Source: Woeseiaceae bacterium
GTDB lineage: Bacteria > Pseudomonadota > Gammaproteobacteria > Steroidobacterales > Woeseiaceae
Assembly: GCA_024640345.1 (NCBI GenBank)
Contig: JAHEFD010000004.1
Coordinates: 1 to 64,000, forward strand
Direction: 5' to 3'
Length of the DNA stretch: 64,000 bases
This document shows positions 44,245 through 52,917 of the stretch, one piece after another. The notes beneath the pieces are model-generated. The model did not search any database. It worked only from the letters and a program-made list of their open reading frames with translations, and had not been told where the DNA came from. The translations under genes and the position numbers were made by a program. The stretch's first letter is position 1, and each line of letters starts with the position of its first letter.

Positions 44245-45873
44245 GTGAGCAAATCTGCTGTTCTTTCGATCATTCTCGCGTGCCTTTTCTTATTGAGGGT
44301 AACCCCGACCATTGCCGAAGACACCCTGCCGTCACCCGATGAGCTGGAAGCGCTGGGTGCCACGATCGGCGAAATTATTTATGAAAAGAAGAATGTTTTC
44401 GACACGACGATGCCGGGAGAAAACAAATCGCTGTTTCGACTCGCAAACCGTTGGCACGTCATCACGCGGGACTCAACCATCAGGCAGCAGCTGCTGTTTG
44501 CCCCCGGAGACCGGTTTTCGAAAAGGCTGATCGACGAATCAGAGAGATTGTTGCGCAAAAATGATTATCTCTATGAGGCAAAGATCGAACCCGTCCGTTA
44601 TGAGAACGGTGTCGTCGATATTCGTATCCGAACGCGTGATCTCTGGACACTGATGCCGAGTGTGTCTCTTTCCCGAAGCGGCGGAGAAAACCGTAGCGGG
44701 TTCAAAATTGCCGAGCGTAACCTGTTGGGGACCGGCACGTCTCTTCGCCTGAGCTACAAGGACACGGTCGACCGCGAATCGCTGAGTTTTCAATTCTATG
44801 ACAGGAACCTGGGGAAAAGCTGGACAACGCTGTTTCTCGAACTGGCAGACAATTCTGACGGCCATACGACAGACGTCCAATTGATTCGTCCGTTCTATGC
44901 GCTCGATACCCGCTGGTCTGCCGGTGGAACGTTTTACGAGTACATACGGGAGAAATCCTTGTATGACCTTGGCGAACCTGCTGCGGAGTATGCCGAGGAA
45001 GGAAATCAGTACTCCGCATTTGCCGGATGGTCTGCCGGGCTTCAGCGAGGATGGGTCCGACGCTGGACAGCCGGGCTTGTCCACGATGAGCGGCAATTTG
45101 AGCCGCTTGCCAACGGCACGCTTACACCATTAATTCCTGCTGATCGAATGCTCGTTTATCCTTTTATCGGCTTCGAGTTGCTGCAGGATAAGTTCGAGTC
45201 GACGTCAAATCGGGATCTGATCGATCGAACCGAAGACTTTTATATGGGCACGCGACTGTCCGCAAACATCGGCTTGGCGAACGAAGGGTTTGGATCTGAT
45301 CGAGATTCGTTCCTTTATCGAATTGAAGCGAGCAAAGGTTTTGGTGACATCGACAAGAAAGCCCTGATACTGTCATCGACCTTAAGCGGCCGCGTAGACG
45401 ACGGGACCGGCGCAAATCGCGAATTATCGCTAAGTGCGAAATATTACAACCAGATTTCGGACAAAAGGCTTTTCTTCATGACGCTCGTTGGTGGCCATGG
45501 AGAAAATCTCGACCTGGATAACCTGATCGAGCTCGGCGGCGACAATGGCCTGCGAGGTTACCCGCTGCGATATCAAACGGGTGACTCAAAGATCCTTTTC
45601 ACAGCCGAGGAGCGTTACTTTACCGACTGGTACCCATTCAAGCTGATGCGGGTAGGCGGCGCCGTTTTTGTCGACGTTGGTAGAACCTGGGGTCCTGGTC
45701 CGCTCGGGACAGAGTCATTAGGCTGGCTCAGGGACGTTGGTTTCGGCTTTCGGCTCGTGCCAACGCGAGCAAGTGGCCGCGATGTCATCCACATCGATTT
45801 TGCGTTTCCCCTTGACGGAGACCCATCAATTGACAGCTTTCAAATCAATATAGAGACAAAAAAGGGTTTCTAG
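44245..45873 (+). CDS. Omp85/BamA-like outer-membrane beta-barrel
   Basis: A 542-residue outer-membrane protein. The start is GTG at 44245; the signal peptide ends near IAEDTL. After a POTRA-like region (about 55-135, [30 protein letters not shown]) comes a 16-strand barrel with [19 protein letters not shown]. The conserved L6 lid motif is [14 protein letters not shown] (VRGF/RGY type), and C-terminal strands end INIETKKGF with a terminal Phe. Omp85 proteins insert or translocate other barrel proteins or lipids; with only one or two POTRAs this is not BamA itself. It converges with folD, overlapping its stop by 4 bp. Confidence 0.83.
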   Translation: MSKSAVLSIILACLFLLRVTPTIAEDTLPSPDELEALGATIGEIIYEKKNVFDTTMPGENKSLFRLANRWHVITRDSTIRQQLLFAPGDRFSKRLIDESERLLRKNDYLYEAKIEPVRYENGVVDIRIRTRDLWTLMPSVSLSRSGGENRSGFKIAERNLLGTGTSLRLSYKDTVDRESLSFQFYDRNLGKSWTTLFLELADNSDGHTTDVQLIRPFYALDTRWSAGGTFYEYIREKSLYDLGEPAAEYAEEGNQYSAFAGWSAGLQRGWVRRWTAGLVHDERQFEPLANGTLTPLIPADRMLVYPFIGFELLQDKFESTSNRDLIDRTEDFYMGTRLSANIGLANEGFGSDRDSFLYRIEASKGFGDIDKKALILSSTLSGRVDDGTGANRELSLSAKYYNQISDKRLFFMTLVGGHGENLDLDNLIELGGDNGLRGYPLRYQTGDSKILFTAEERYFTDWYPFKLMRVGGAVFVDVGRTWGPGPLGTESLGWLRDVGFGFRLVPTRASGRDVIHIDFAFPLDGDPSIDSFQINIETKKGF

Positions 45874-46757
45874 CTCGCCGACCTCTCGGCTGACCGCAGC
45901 GTATTGAGCATCAACAGGGCTATGGTCATCGGGCCGACGCCGCCGGGAACCGGGGTAATCGCGCCAGCAACTTTAACTGCTTCCTCGAAGTCAACATCAC
46001 CAACCAGGCGGTTCTTGATTTCACCATCGACATCGACCTGGATTCGATTGATACCAACGTCGATTACAATAGCGCCAGGTTTGATCCAGTCACCTTTCAC
46101 CATTTGTGGTCGTCCGACGGCCGCAACCAGTATGTCGGCATTTCGGGCGACGGATGGAAGGTCTTTGGTGCGGCTGTGGCAAATAGTTACTGTCGCGTTC
46201 GCTTTCAGCAACAGGCTGGCCATCGGTTTACCGACAATGTTCGAGCGACCGATGATTACGGCATTCAGACCGGACAGATCCTTGCCAAGCTGGTCCTCAA
46301 TCATCAGCATGCATCCGGCCGGCGTGCACGGAACAAATGCGCCATCAATGTGGCCGGCTGTCAGCATGCCGATGTTCTGGAAGTGAAAACCATCAACGTC
46401 CTTGTCTGGCAAAATGGACTGTGTGATTTCCTGCTCATTCAATTGCGCCGGCAAAGGCAGTTGGACAAGAATGCCATGCACGGTTGGATCGGCATTGAGC
46501 TGTTGGATTAACGCCAGCACCTGTTCCTGAGAGGAGTCTGCGGCGAGCGTATGTTGTACAGAGTTGAATCCACAGGCTTCAGCGGTCCGTTTCTTGTTTC
46601 TGACATATACCTGGCTGGCAGGGTCCTCACCGACAATCACAACGGACAGTCCCGGTTTGACTCCCCGTTTTTCTACAAGTGCGGTTGTCGCCGCGGTAAT
46701 GGATTCTGAAAGCTCGGCAGCCTTGGCTTTCCCGTCGATGATCGTCGTATTTGCCAT
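45870..46757 (-). CDS. folD: Bifunctional methylenetetrahydrofolate dehydrogenase/cyclohydrolase
   Basis: A 295-residue FolD. Start at [10 protein letters not shown] (46757); a longer frame to 46802 crosses a leader hairpin. All signatures are present: [14 protein letters not shown] with catalytic Lys, [44 protein letters not shown] (NADP phosphate loop), and [10 protein letters not shown] at the C-terminus. It interconverts methylene-, methenyl- and formyl-tetrahydrofolate, providing one-carbon units for purines, methionine and fMet. Its stop overlaps the convergent Omp85 stop by 4 bp. Cytoplasmic; length typical. Confidence 0.97.
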   Translation of the reverse strand: MANTTIIDGKAKAAELSESITAATTALVEKRGVKPGLSVVIVGEDPASQVYVRNKKRTAEACGFNSVQHTLAADSSQEQVLALIQQLNADPTVHGILVQLPLPAQLNEQEITQSILPDKDVDGFHFQNIGMLTAGHIDGAFVPCTPAGCMLMIEDQLGKDLSGLNAVIIGRSNIVGKPMASLLLKANATVTICHSRTKDLPSVARNADILVAAVGRPQMVKGDWIKPGAIVIDVGINRIQVDVDGEIKNRLVGDVDFEEAVKVAGAITPVPGGVGPMTIALLMLNTLRSAERSAS

Positions 46758-46780
46758 AAAACAAGTCTCTAAACATAAAC

Positions 46781-46800
46781 GACCGCCGGTTTCGGCGGTC
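46781..46800 (-). other. Perfect hairpin in folD leader
   Basis: GACCGCCG (46800-46793, minus strand) pairs perfectly with CGGCGGTC (46788-46781) around AAAC, and GTTTATGTTT follows. It lies 23 bases ahead of the folD start. It has terminator shape with a broken T-run, so it may attenuate folD or simply protect its mRNA. The rest of the 202-bp gap to the DoxX gene shows no gene. Confidence 0.5.
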
Positions 46801-46959
46801 AAGCGCGTGGGCGCAGATAGTAACCCTTTGCCTCGACGGAGGTAAACCGCACGGACCGATTAGAACCTGGAAAACCGCTACACCTGCATGATGCCGGTGC
46901 TACCATTGGGAAAAGACTAATCGCCACGGTACCTGAAGATGTGGCGAGGAGAGTAGAAA

Positions 46960-47439
46960 ATGATTGATCGCCTCGATACCAGGAGCCACTCAAAGATTCA
47001 GCATTGGCCGATCGTGATGCTGCGCGTATACACCGGGCTTTTTTTCGCTTGGAATGGTTTCGGAAAACTGCGACGAGATAATTTTGCCGATGGGATGGAG
47101 GGTTTTCTCGCGGCGCAGGCTGAAAAAACTTTTGACTTCTACCTCGTGTTTGTTCAGAACGTGGTTATTCCCAACAAGGCAATTTTTGCCTCTCTTGTCT
47201 CCTGGGGAGAGCTCGCGATCGGTCTTGCCATGATTTTCGGTCTTGCGACTCGTTATGCAGCTGCCGCCGGAAGCATCCTGGTGCTGAACTTCTGGTTCGC
47301 GAAGGGTGCAGGGTTTTTCGACGGCACGAATCACGACGTGGTCTGGTTGATGATTTTTATCGTTCTTGGGATGGTCCCGGCGGGCCGAATTGCCGGCCTC
47401 GACGACGGCCTGTCCGACCAGCTGCCGTTCCTGCGCTAG
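46960..47439 (+). CDS. DoxX-family inner-membrane protein
   Basis: A 159-residue four-helix membrane protein. MLRVYTGLFFAWNGFGKL is the DoxX N-terminal signature and LVSWGELAIGLAMIFGLATRYAAAAGSIL the second helix pair. Ends GLSDQLPFLR. DoxX proteins are implicated in redox homeostasis and sulfur compound metabolism in some bacteria, but their biochemical role is open. A GAGGAGAG ribosome site precedes the ATG. Its last 4 bases are 4 bp ahead of the tpm start, so it shares that transcript. Confidence 0.85.
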   Translation: MIDRLDTRSHSKIQHWPIVMLRVYTGLFFAWNGFGKLRRDNFADGMEGFLAAQAEKTFDFYLVFVQNVVIPNKAIFASLVSWGELAIGLAMIFGLATRYAAAAGSILVLNFWFAKGAGFFDGTNHDVVWLMIFIVLGMVPAGRIAGLDDGLSDQLPFLR

Positions 47440-47443
47440 AACC

Positions 47444-48094
47444 GTGAATGAAGACTGGATCGGCCGCTGGGAAAATGGCAGAACCGGCTGGCACGAGGCA
47501 GGCGGCAACGCCGGGCTCAGGAATTACTGGCCGAGTGACATTGCCGGGAATCGTGTCCTCGTTCCCCTGTGTGGAAAATCAGCCGATTTGCTGTGGCTTG
47601 CACGGCGCGGCCACGAGGTCGTCGGCGTCGAGCTCGCGAAAAAAGCGGTTCTTGAATTCTTTACCGAGCATGATCTCGAGTATCGATCTGAGAGTGGTAC
47701 GAATCTCGATTGCTACACGGCGATCGACCTGCCACTCAGGATCTTCTGCGGCGACTACTTCAAATTCGACGACGGGCCGTTTGACGCGCTTTACGATCGC
47801 GGCGCGCTGGTCGCCTTGCCTGGCCATTCAAGGCCAAAATATGTCGAGCACACGAAGAAACTGCTTCGTCCGCGTGCTGTTCGGCTGATCGTCACGCTGG
47901 AATATGACCAGGCAGTAGTCCAGGGGCCACCATTTTCGGTGCTCCCGCCGGAGATTCGCGGCTACTGGGATGACCTCGCGCGGGTGACTGAAGCCGATGA
48001 CCTGGAGACCTGTCCACCGAAGTTTCGCGCCGCCGGACTGAGCGAGATTCAGGAGGTGGTGTGGCTGGCAGGCCCGGATCCAGCCGTTACCTAG
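47444..48094 (+). CDS. tpm: Thiopurine S-methyltransferase
   Basis: A 216-residue TPMT, the usual bacterial length. The start is GTG at 47444 (VNEDWIGRWENGRTGWH), only 4 bp after the DoxX stop; a longer frame to 47366 lies inside that gene. SAM-binding motif RVLVPLCGKSADLLWLARRGHEVVGVELAKKAV and YDRGALVALPGHSRPKYVEH are the family signatures, with LEYDQAVVQGPPFSV towards the C-terminus. Bacterial TPMTs methylate selenium and tellurium oxyanions or thiol-containing aromatics, giving metalloid resistance; native substrate is uncertain. Cytoplasmic. Confidence 0.92.
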   Translation: MNEDWIGRWENGRTGWHEAGGNAGLRNYWPSDIAGNRVLVPLCGKSADLLWLARRGHEVVGVELAKKAVLEFFTEHDLEYRSESGTNLDCYTAIDLPLRIFCGDYFKFDDGPFDALYDRGALVALPGHSRPKYVEHTKKLLRPRAVRLIVTLEYDQAVVQGPPFSVLPPEIRGYWDDLARVTEADDLETCPPKFRAAGLSEIQEVVWLAGPDPAVT

Positions 48095-48223
48095 TGGCTT
48101 AGTCGCATGAAATCCGGCTCATTGGAAAATCGACCGATCGCGGCGAGCCACTTGTGATTCGATACAGTTCGGCAATTGTTCGGCGATCGCACTTGCTGGC
48201 CGAGGGAACCCTGGCACCTGGCA

Positions 48224-48547
48224 TCATTCTCCCCCTTCGGGCCCATAAAAAATGACCCATGCTGCGAAGTCTTCGGTGAAGTCTTCGAATCGATGAATCA
48301 TGCCGGCCTGAACGAATAATGCCTCACCGGTTTCGAACGGTTGACGGTCATTACCTTGTACAAAAAAACCGGAACCGGACTGCACAATATAAATCTCATC
48401 CTGAGTATGCGGTTGTTGCGGGTCAATGCCGTCCGGTTTGTAAAAACCGAGTTCGAGCGTACCGCGTTCCAGTAGCACGCCGTACGCTTTGTCGTCTGAT
48501 TGAGCTGCCAGAGCCAAAGCTTTGCCAACTGTATATCTTTCGGTCAT
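48224..48547 (-). CDS. Small cupin protein
   Basis: A 107-residue single-domain cupin. ATG at 48547 (MTERYTVGKAL) has GAGGAAAG upstream; the longer frame to 48589 does not. Cupin motif 1 is PQQPHTQDEIYIVQSGSGFFVQG and motif 2 EALFVQAGMIHRFEDF, giving a His, Glu, His metal site. Small cupins of this type bind a metal and may act as isomerases, dioxygenases or sensors; no specific reaction can be assigned. It precedes nothing obvious but lies 52 bp after the aminotransferase start-side gene on the same strand. Confidence 0.78.
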   Translation of the reverse strand: MTERYTVGKALALAAQSDDKAYGVLLERGTLELGFYKPDGIDPQQPHTQDEIYIVQSGSGFFVQGNDRQPFETGEALFVQAGMIHRFEDFTEDFAAWVIFYGPEGGE

Positions 48548-48599
48548 GGGTCTTTCCTCGAAATTTGCAGCATGTTGCGATAACGTCAAACAAGCACTA

Positions 48600-49757
48600 T
48601 CAGCCTAACGCCTGGCGAAAACGCTCACCGATACCTCGCAGACGATCGACTGTCTCATTGGAATAAACCAGGCGTACATAGTCTGCGCAATGCGCTCCAC
48701 CCCAGTTAATCATGGGGGTAGCCGCGATTTTTCCCTTTTCGAGCAGCAGCTTCGATGCTGTCGGTCCATCGATACCCAATGGGGATACATCGATCAGGAG
48801 TGACCAGCCGCCATGCGGCGGAATCACGGTGAAATCGGCAAGCTCGTCGATGATCAGGTCGCGCCTTTCCTGCAATTCTTCGACGAATTTCGCGATGCCA
48901 TCATTCCGGTCTTTGATTGCCGTAGCAACGGCGCCCATCGCGATGCCAGTCTGGCACACAACATTCGTTATGCTGACTCGTGCAATATCAGCCAGAATCG
49001 TGGCCGGCCCAACGACCCAGCCGACCCGCCATCCAATCATGCGGTATTCCTTCGATGCCGACCCAACGGTAATCACTTTGTCACGCATGCCAGGAAATTG
49101 CGCCGGGTGAATGACCGTGCGCTGGTCGAACAGGATTCGTTCCATCGCTGCGTCGTTGATTATCCAGCAGTCTGCGGCCCGGGAGAATTCTGTCAGCGCC
49201 TGCCAGTCCTGGTCATCGAATACTGCGCCGGTCGGCATGGATGGGCTCATCATCAGCAACGCCTTGACCGGTGCCGGATCAATATTGCCGAGCGCCTCCC
49301 TGTCGAGAAACCAGCCCTTAGTCGAGGGAATCAGCGGAACAAAGCGCGGTATGCCGCCAGCCAGACGAACCCGGTTGATGAGTCCAACGTAAGTCGGGTC
49401 TGTCATCAAAACCTCGTCTCCGGGCTCCAGCGTTGCCAGTAGCGTGTTGAGAATTCCGGAGAGACCACCCGCACTGATGACGGATTCCGTCTTCCAGTCG
49501 TACTCCTGGCCGCTTTGGCGGCCTACCAGGCCGCATGCAGCCTGCCGTATCGCGTCCATGCCGAGAAATGGCAGATAACTGTTGGCGTCATCATCACCGG
49601 CCGCAATCCGGGTGAATTCAATTGCGGAAGCTGGAGGCGGAATGTTGGTGTCGAGGTTCTCAAGGCGCAGCACCGCCGGGTCGCTGAGGCTGTCGGCGAG
49701 TTCACCCATTTGTTCGACGCCAATCTTTGTGATGTGTTCCAGTCGCGATACAGACAC
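48600..49757 (-). CDS. Fold-type I PLP aminotransferase with altered NPTG motif
   Basis: A 385-residue aminotransferase starting with GTG at 49757, where AGAGGGGGGG gives a strong ribosome site; an ATG at 49799 has none. The PLP lysine is Lys236 in VGSASKEYRMIGWRVGWVVGP and the carboxylate-binding Arg is in YVRLVYSNE. Unusually the cofactor/substrate motif NPxNPTG is replaced by SPSMPTG (171-177), and the Asp-x-x-Tyr pair is DAAM (202-205), so Tyr is Met. The Asp is intact. The enzyme may have drifted in specificity. Next to a cupin 52 bp downstream. Function of the pair unknown. Confidence 0.83.
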   Translation of the reverse strand: MSVSRLEHITKIGVEQMGELADSLSDPAVLRLENLDTNIPPPASAIEFTRIAAGDDDANSYLPFLGMDAIRQAACGLVGRQSGQEYDWKTESVISAGGLSGILNTLLATLEPGDEVLMTDPTYVGLINRVRLAGGIPRFVPLIPSTKGWFLDREALGNIDPAPVKALLMMSPSMPTGAVFDDQDWQALTEFSRAADCWIINDAAMERILFDQRTVIHPAQFPGMRDKVITVGSASKEYRMIGWRVGWVVGPATILADIARVSITNVVCQTGIAMGAVATAIKDRNDGIAKFVEELQERRDLIIDELADFTVIPPHGGWSLLIDVSPLGIDGPTASKLLLEKGKIAATPMINWGGAHCADYVRLVYSNETVDRLRGIGERFRQALG

Positions 49758-49833
49758 AGCTTGCCCCCCCTCTAAAGACGCCCACTCTACCGTAACCATT
49801 TGCGTTTTTTTAGCGTGCAGCGATACTGGCCGG

Positions 49834-51087
49834 ATGATCATTCACCTCCGACACATAACGCCCCTGGCCGTGGCGACAGGCTGGCTACTACTGGGCGGTT
49901 GCTCGGATGCCCCGCAATGGAACGGGTCGCTCGAGGCGTTGTTACGATCACAGCCCGCGCGGTTCTCGAAAGTGATGGCGGAGCCCGAGAAATATCGCGT
50001 GCAGGTAATCTATACGCAGATTGACAGGGATGGGGACAACCGGCCGTCATTTACATCGTTCAGTTATCGCCTGAACGCGGACGAGTATTTCTACCCGGCA
50101 AGTACGGTCAAGCTGCCGACGGCGTTGCTGGCCCTCGAGCGGCTCAATGCCCTGGCGTCAGTTGATCGTGACACGTCGATGTTGACCGGGAAAAGTTCTG
50201 AGTCACAGACGCCTGCTACCCTGGATGCCTCGTCACCGACAGGTCTCCCGAGTGTCGGTCATTATATTCGAAAGATTCTGCTCGTCAGCGATAACGACGC
50301 ATTCAACAGGCTTTATGAATTCCTGGGGCAGGAGGGGCTAAATGAGTCATTGAGATCGAAAGGTCTCGTCGGAACGCGGATCCTGCATCGCCTCGAGCTT
50401 GTACTGGGCGTCGAGGAAAACCGCCTGACGAACCCGGTTCGCTTTATGAGTGGTGACAGGATCGTCTATGAACAGGGGCCTCAATTCAGCAGCAAGTCAT
50501 ACGTTAATGACAAGCCTGTTTTGCTGGGGCAGGCAGAGGTGGTTGGCGGTGAGCTGTTGCAAAGACCGAAGGATTTCGCGGAAAAGAATGCTTTTCCGTT
50601 GCAGGATCTTCACGACGTAATTCGGGCGCTGATCTTTCCTGAAAGCGTTGATCCTCAACGCAGGTTCGACCTGACGGATGATGATTATCGATTCATTTAC
50701 AGAAATATGTCTTCTTACCCGGGGGATAGCGGAATCGCTGAATACGATAATGACGAGGATTTTCCGGATGGCTATGTAAAGTTTCTGATGTTCGGTGGCA
50801 GCGAAGCGAAGATTCCGGATAGCCTGAAAATGTTTAACAAGGTGGGGGACGCATATGGGTTTCTTACGGATGCCGCTTACATTATCGATACTGAAAACCA
50901 CGTTGAGTTCATTCTGGCAGCCACGATCTATACCAATGCCAACGAGACTTTCAACGACAACAACTACGAATATGACGAAATCGGGCTGCCGTTTCTCCGG
51001 GACCTCGGCCAGGTGATTTACGAAATAGAACTTGGTCGGAAGCGAGTGAATCAACCCGACCTCGATAAATTCAGTTACTTAGAATAG
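49834..51087 (+). CDS. Class-A beta-lactamase-like serine hydrolase lipoprotein
   Basis: A 417-residue lipoprotein with signal MIIHLRHITPLAVATGWLLLGGC (acylated Cys23). ATG 49834 fits the signal peptide; in-frame codons upstream do not. Serine beta-lactamase/transpeptidase motifs are all present: SxxK as STVK (Ser90, Lys93) within YFYPASTVKLP, SDN (152-154) in LVSDNDAFNRLYE, and the KTG-like KVG in FNKVGDAYGFLTD. It is longer than TEM-type enzymes and has an inserted region at about 200-290. Most relatives of this PF13354-type group are not proven lactamases and may be peptidoglycan or ester hydrolases. Divergent from the aminotransferase. Confidence 0.78.
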   Translation: MIIHLRHITPLAVATGWLLLGGCSDAPQWNGSLEALLRSQPARFSKVMAEPEKYRVQVIYTQIDRDGDNRPSFTSFSYRLNADEYFYPASTVKLPTALLALERLNALASVDRDTSMLTGKSSESQTPATLDASSPTGLPSVGHYIRKILLVSDNDAFNRLYEFLGQEGLNESLRSKGLVGTRILHRLELVLGVEENRLTNPVRFMSGDRIVYEQGPQFSSKSYVNDKPVLLGQAEVVGGELLQRPKDFAEKNAFPLQDLHDVIRALIFPESVDPQRRFDLTDDDYRFIYRNMSSYPGDSGIAEYDNDEDFPDGYVKFLMFGGSEAKIPDSLKMFNKVGDAYGFLTDAAYIIDTENHVEFILAATIYTNANETFNDNNYEYDEIGLPFLRDLGQVIYEIELGRKRVNQPDLDKFSYLE

Positions 51088-51306
51088 CGCCCGTACCACC
51101 AGCAGGAAACCGAACGAGGCGAGCGGCACACCAATGATCGCACCGATGATGCTCAACGATATCGCGACCCCTGTGGCCATCAGTGCCAGTCCGAGGACCG
51201 CGCAAATAATGCGCCCTGTGATATTCAGTATGAGCGTGAGCACCTTCCAGAGCGCATAGAACGGCCATAAAATCCATGGCACCTCTTTTTGCGTTGATTC
51301 ACTCAA
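51079..51306 (-). CDS. Small inner-membrane protein with two hydrophobic stretches
   Basis: A 75-residue protein starting at TTG 51306 (GGAG seven bases upstream), or at a longer frame to 51339. Hydrophobic spans are at WILWPFYALWKVLTLILNITGRIICAVLGL and GVAISLSIIGAIIGVPLASFGFLLVVRALF. The WP-FYALWK...IIGVPLA..GF pattern is seen in many small conserved membrane proteins of unknown role. Its 3' end overlaps the convergent beta-lactamase-like gene by 9 bp. Confidence 0.62.
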   Translation of the reverse strand: MSESTQKEVPWILWPFYALWKVLTLILNITGRIICAVLGLALMATGVAISLSIIGAIIGVPLASFGFLLVVRALF

Positions 51307-51428
51307 ATCGATAACTCCAGAAATTAGCAGACATCCCAACCACTTGGTCTGTCATGCGTTTTGTCCGGTCCAGGCGGTGCTGGTTCGGACGGTTTTACGG
51401 GTCTGTACTGAAATTGGCGTCCGTCGAT

Positions 51429-51581
51429 TCACGCCTTGTTTTTGCGGAAAATCCGAACCCAGAACGCGCCCTCGGCAACAGCACCGATTACAAGGAATAT
51501 CGTTCCGGGCCCGACCGCGCCAAGTGTGTAAAAAACAATCGCAATGACAAGGAAAAGTATGGTTATGAAGTGTTTCTTCAA
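51429..51581 (-). CDS. 50-residue membrane microprotein
   Basis: A short frame starting TTG at 51581, two bases after the stop of the NTF2-like gene, ending TGA at 51431-51429. It encodes KKHFITILFLVIAIVFY then GAVGPGTIFLVIGAVAEG and ends WVRIFRKNKA: two membrane spans joined by a Gly-Pro-Gly turn and a basic tail. The layout resembles widespread short two-helix proteins of unknown function. Other frames here give only low-complexity shadows. Coupled translation with the preceding gene is likely. Confidence 0.6.
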   Translation of the reverse strand: MKKHFITILFLVIAIVFYTLGAVGPGTIFLVIGAVAEGAFWVRIFRKNKA

Positions 51582-51583
51582 GG

Positions 51584-52084
51584 TTACCGGGACGCTCCAG
51601 GTGGCCCAAGCGGACTTTCCTCGCAGTTCTCCGATTGTACTGAGAAAACTACGCCCGTGATCTTCCAGCCGTCGCTGCCCTTAAGCAGGCTGAACGTATT
51701 CATTCCGCAATGACTGAACACGCCGTCATTGTGGAAATCATAGGGCGTCCAGACAACGGCGATGCGGTCATGCAATTGAATGCGCGGGTTCCAGATGCGT
51801 TCAACAGGAACTCCTTCGCGCCTCGCCAGGCTTTCAAGGTAAGCAGCGTGAGTCACGCTGAATACGTCCGGGCCCTCTTCACCCTCGCGGTATCCATACA
51901 GAATTCCATCTTCTGTCATTATTTGCTGCATCCCTTCGACATCCTTCGCCGTCATGAGGGCAAAAAAAGCGTTGATTACGTCCATAACGGCCTCACGGTC
52001 TTCTGTCTCATCTGCAGATGCCGGGACCAGCGTGAAAATCAAAAGTACTGCGGTTAAAAGCTTAGCCAAGTCAATTCGCTCCAT
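51584..52084 (-). CDS. Secreted SnoaL/NTF2-like protein
   Basis: A 166-residue exported protein with signal (MERIDLAKLLTAVLLIFTLVPASA). The mature part is an NTF2-like cone fold: AVMDVINAFFALMTAKDVEGMQQIMTEDGILYGYREG, then RIQLHDRIAVVWTPYDFHNDGVFSHCGMNTFSLLKGSDGWKITGVVFSV. Such domains bind small ligands or act as isomerases/dehydratases in other settings; here the function is unknown. It is followed 2 bp later by a 50-residue membrane protein. The ribosome site is not strong. Confidence 0.78.
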   Translation of the reverse strand: MERIDLAKLLTAVLLIFTLVPASADETEDREAVMDVINAFFALMTAKDVEGMQQIMTEDGILYGYREGEEGPDVFSVTHAAYLESLARREGVPVERIWNPRIQLHDRIAVVWTPYDFHNDGVFSHCGMNTFSLLKGSDGWKITGVVFSVQSENCEESPLGPPGASR

Positions 52085-52183
52085 GCTGTGTAGAGAAAAC
52101 GTTGTCGTGTTGTTTCATGAGCTGGCGACGGGCCGGATCGGATTTCGCCGGCTGCCAGAGCTTCTGTAGCCTGGTGGATGACG

Positions 52184-52648
52184 CTACCTCTCGGATGCCG
52201 AGGCAACAATCTCGTTGGTCAGGATTCCATCGTTATCGAAAAATCGAAGGCGCCCTTCATCTTTCAGGTTAAGAACAGCCGCACCTTCTGGCTTTACTCT
52301 GTGAAGTGCGACACCGTGGGCGAACTGAGCGATGCCAGTTCGTGTCGTTTTCTGGTCGTTACGCAGGTATAGACCGGCGTCTTCAGTGTTATGGATCGCC
52401 TGGAGTCGATCTTTACCATGTTCTTCTTTGATGTAGCGACCAACGGCATCGTTCTTCAACGTTAGTTCGGTCCGCACATTGTCAGTCTCGTCAGCCTTCT
52501 TAATTGAGGTCGCACGAATGACGACAGGTCCGCCGATTGCGGCGATAAGTAGCATAACGATCGTGGCGCCAGCAATTATTGTGAGCCAACGATTCTGCCG
52601 CTCCAGCATTTCGAGGCGGGCTCGCGTTGATTTCATGTATGTATTCAT
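52184..52648 (-). CDS. Conserved-looking protein with N-terminal membrane anchor
   Basis: A 154-residue protein starting MNTYMKSTRARLEMLERQN (ATG 52648 with GGGAA upstream; a longer frame starts at 52666). One transmembrane segment, WLTIIAGATIVMLLIAAIGGPVVIRA (about 21-46), is preceded by a basic amphipathic stretch and followed by an acidic soluble domain of about 110 residues. The end reads GRLRFFDNDGILTNEI. No known domain is recognised. Orientation predicts the soluble part in the periplasm. Confidence 0.68.
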   Translation of the reverse strand: MNTYMKSTRARLEMLERQNRWLTIIAGATIVMLLIAAIGGPVVIRATSIKKADETDNVRTELTLKNDAVGRYIKEEHGKDRLQAIHNTEDAGLYLRNDQKTTRTGIAQFAHGVALHRVKPEGAAVLNLKDEGRLRFFDNDGILTNEIVASASER

Positions 52649-52671
52649 CACGTTCCCACAATTCACTTAAG

Positions 52672-52917
52672 CTAGTGTTGTCTGTCACCAGTATAGAATA
52701 TTCCGGCTCCGATGATACCGAGCGGGGCGCAGGTTATGTGCAATGTGTGGCTCGAAACGCAGCCCGGCAGGTCACTGGATTCAGATAATGGTGCCCATGG
52801 CATCATGTCTGCATGCATGACAGCATCAAACAGCCTATGTGAAATGTTGCCCGCAAGGGCGCCGGTCGCTGCGGCATAGAGAAGATATCGGCCTTCAGTT
52901 CTTATTGGCCGGGCTAT
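52672..52917 (-). pseudogene. C-terminal remnant of a membrane-bound metal-dependent hydrolase-like gene
   Basis: An 81-codon open stretch without a start codon, bounded by TAA at 52920-52918 and ending TAG at 52674-52672. It reads YLLYAAATGALAGNISHRLFDAVMHADMMPW, then SESSDLPGCVSSHTLHITC and PLGIIGAG. The HxxxD...MHADM pattern and the two membrane spans resemble the C-terminus of YdjM/DUF457-type hydrolases. The N-terminal half is missing where the next gene (ending at 52895) lies, so this is a decayed or truncated copy. Assignment is by recall of the family pattern only. Confidence 0.45.

Noticed and set aside
51352-51609. 85-codon minus-strand frame
   Set aside because: His/Cys/Arg-rich shadow; the overlapping 50-residue frame (51429-51581) has a clean two-helix membrane pattern and is preferred.
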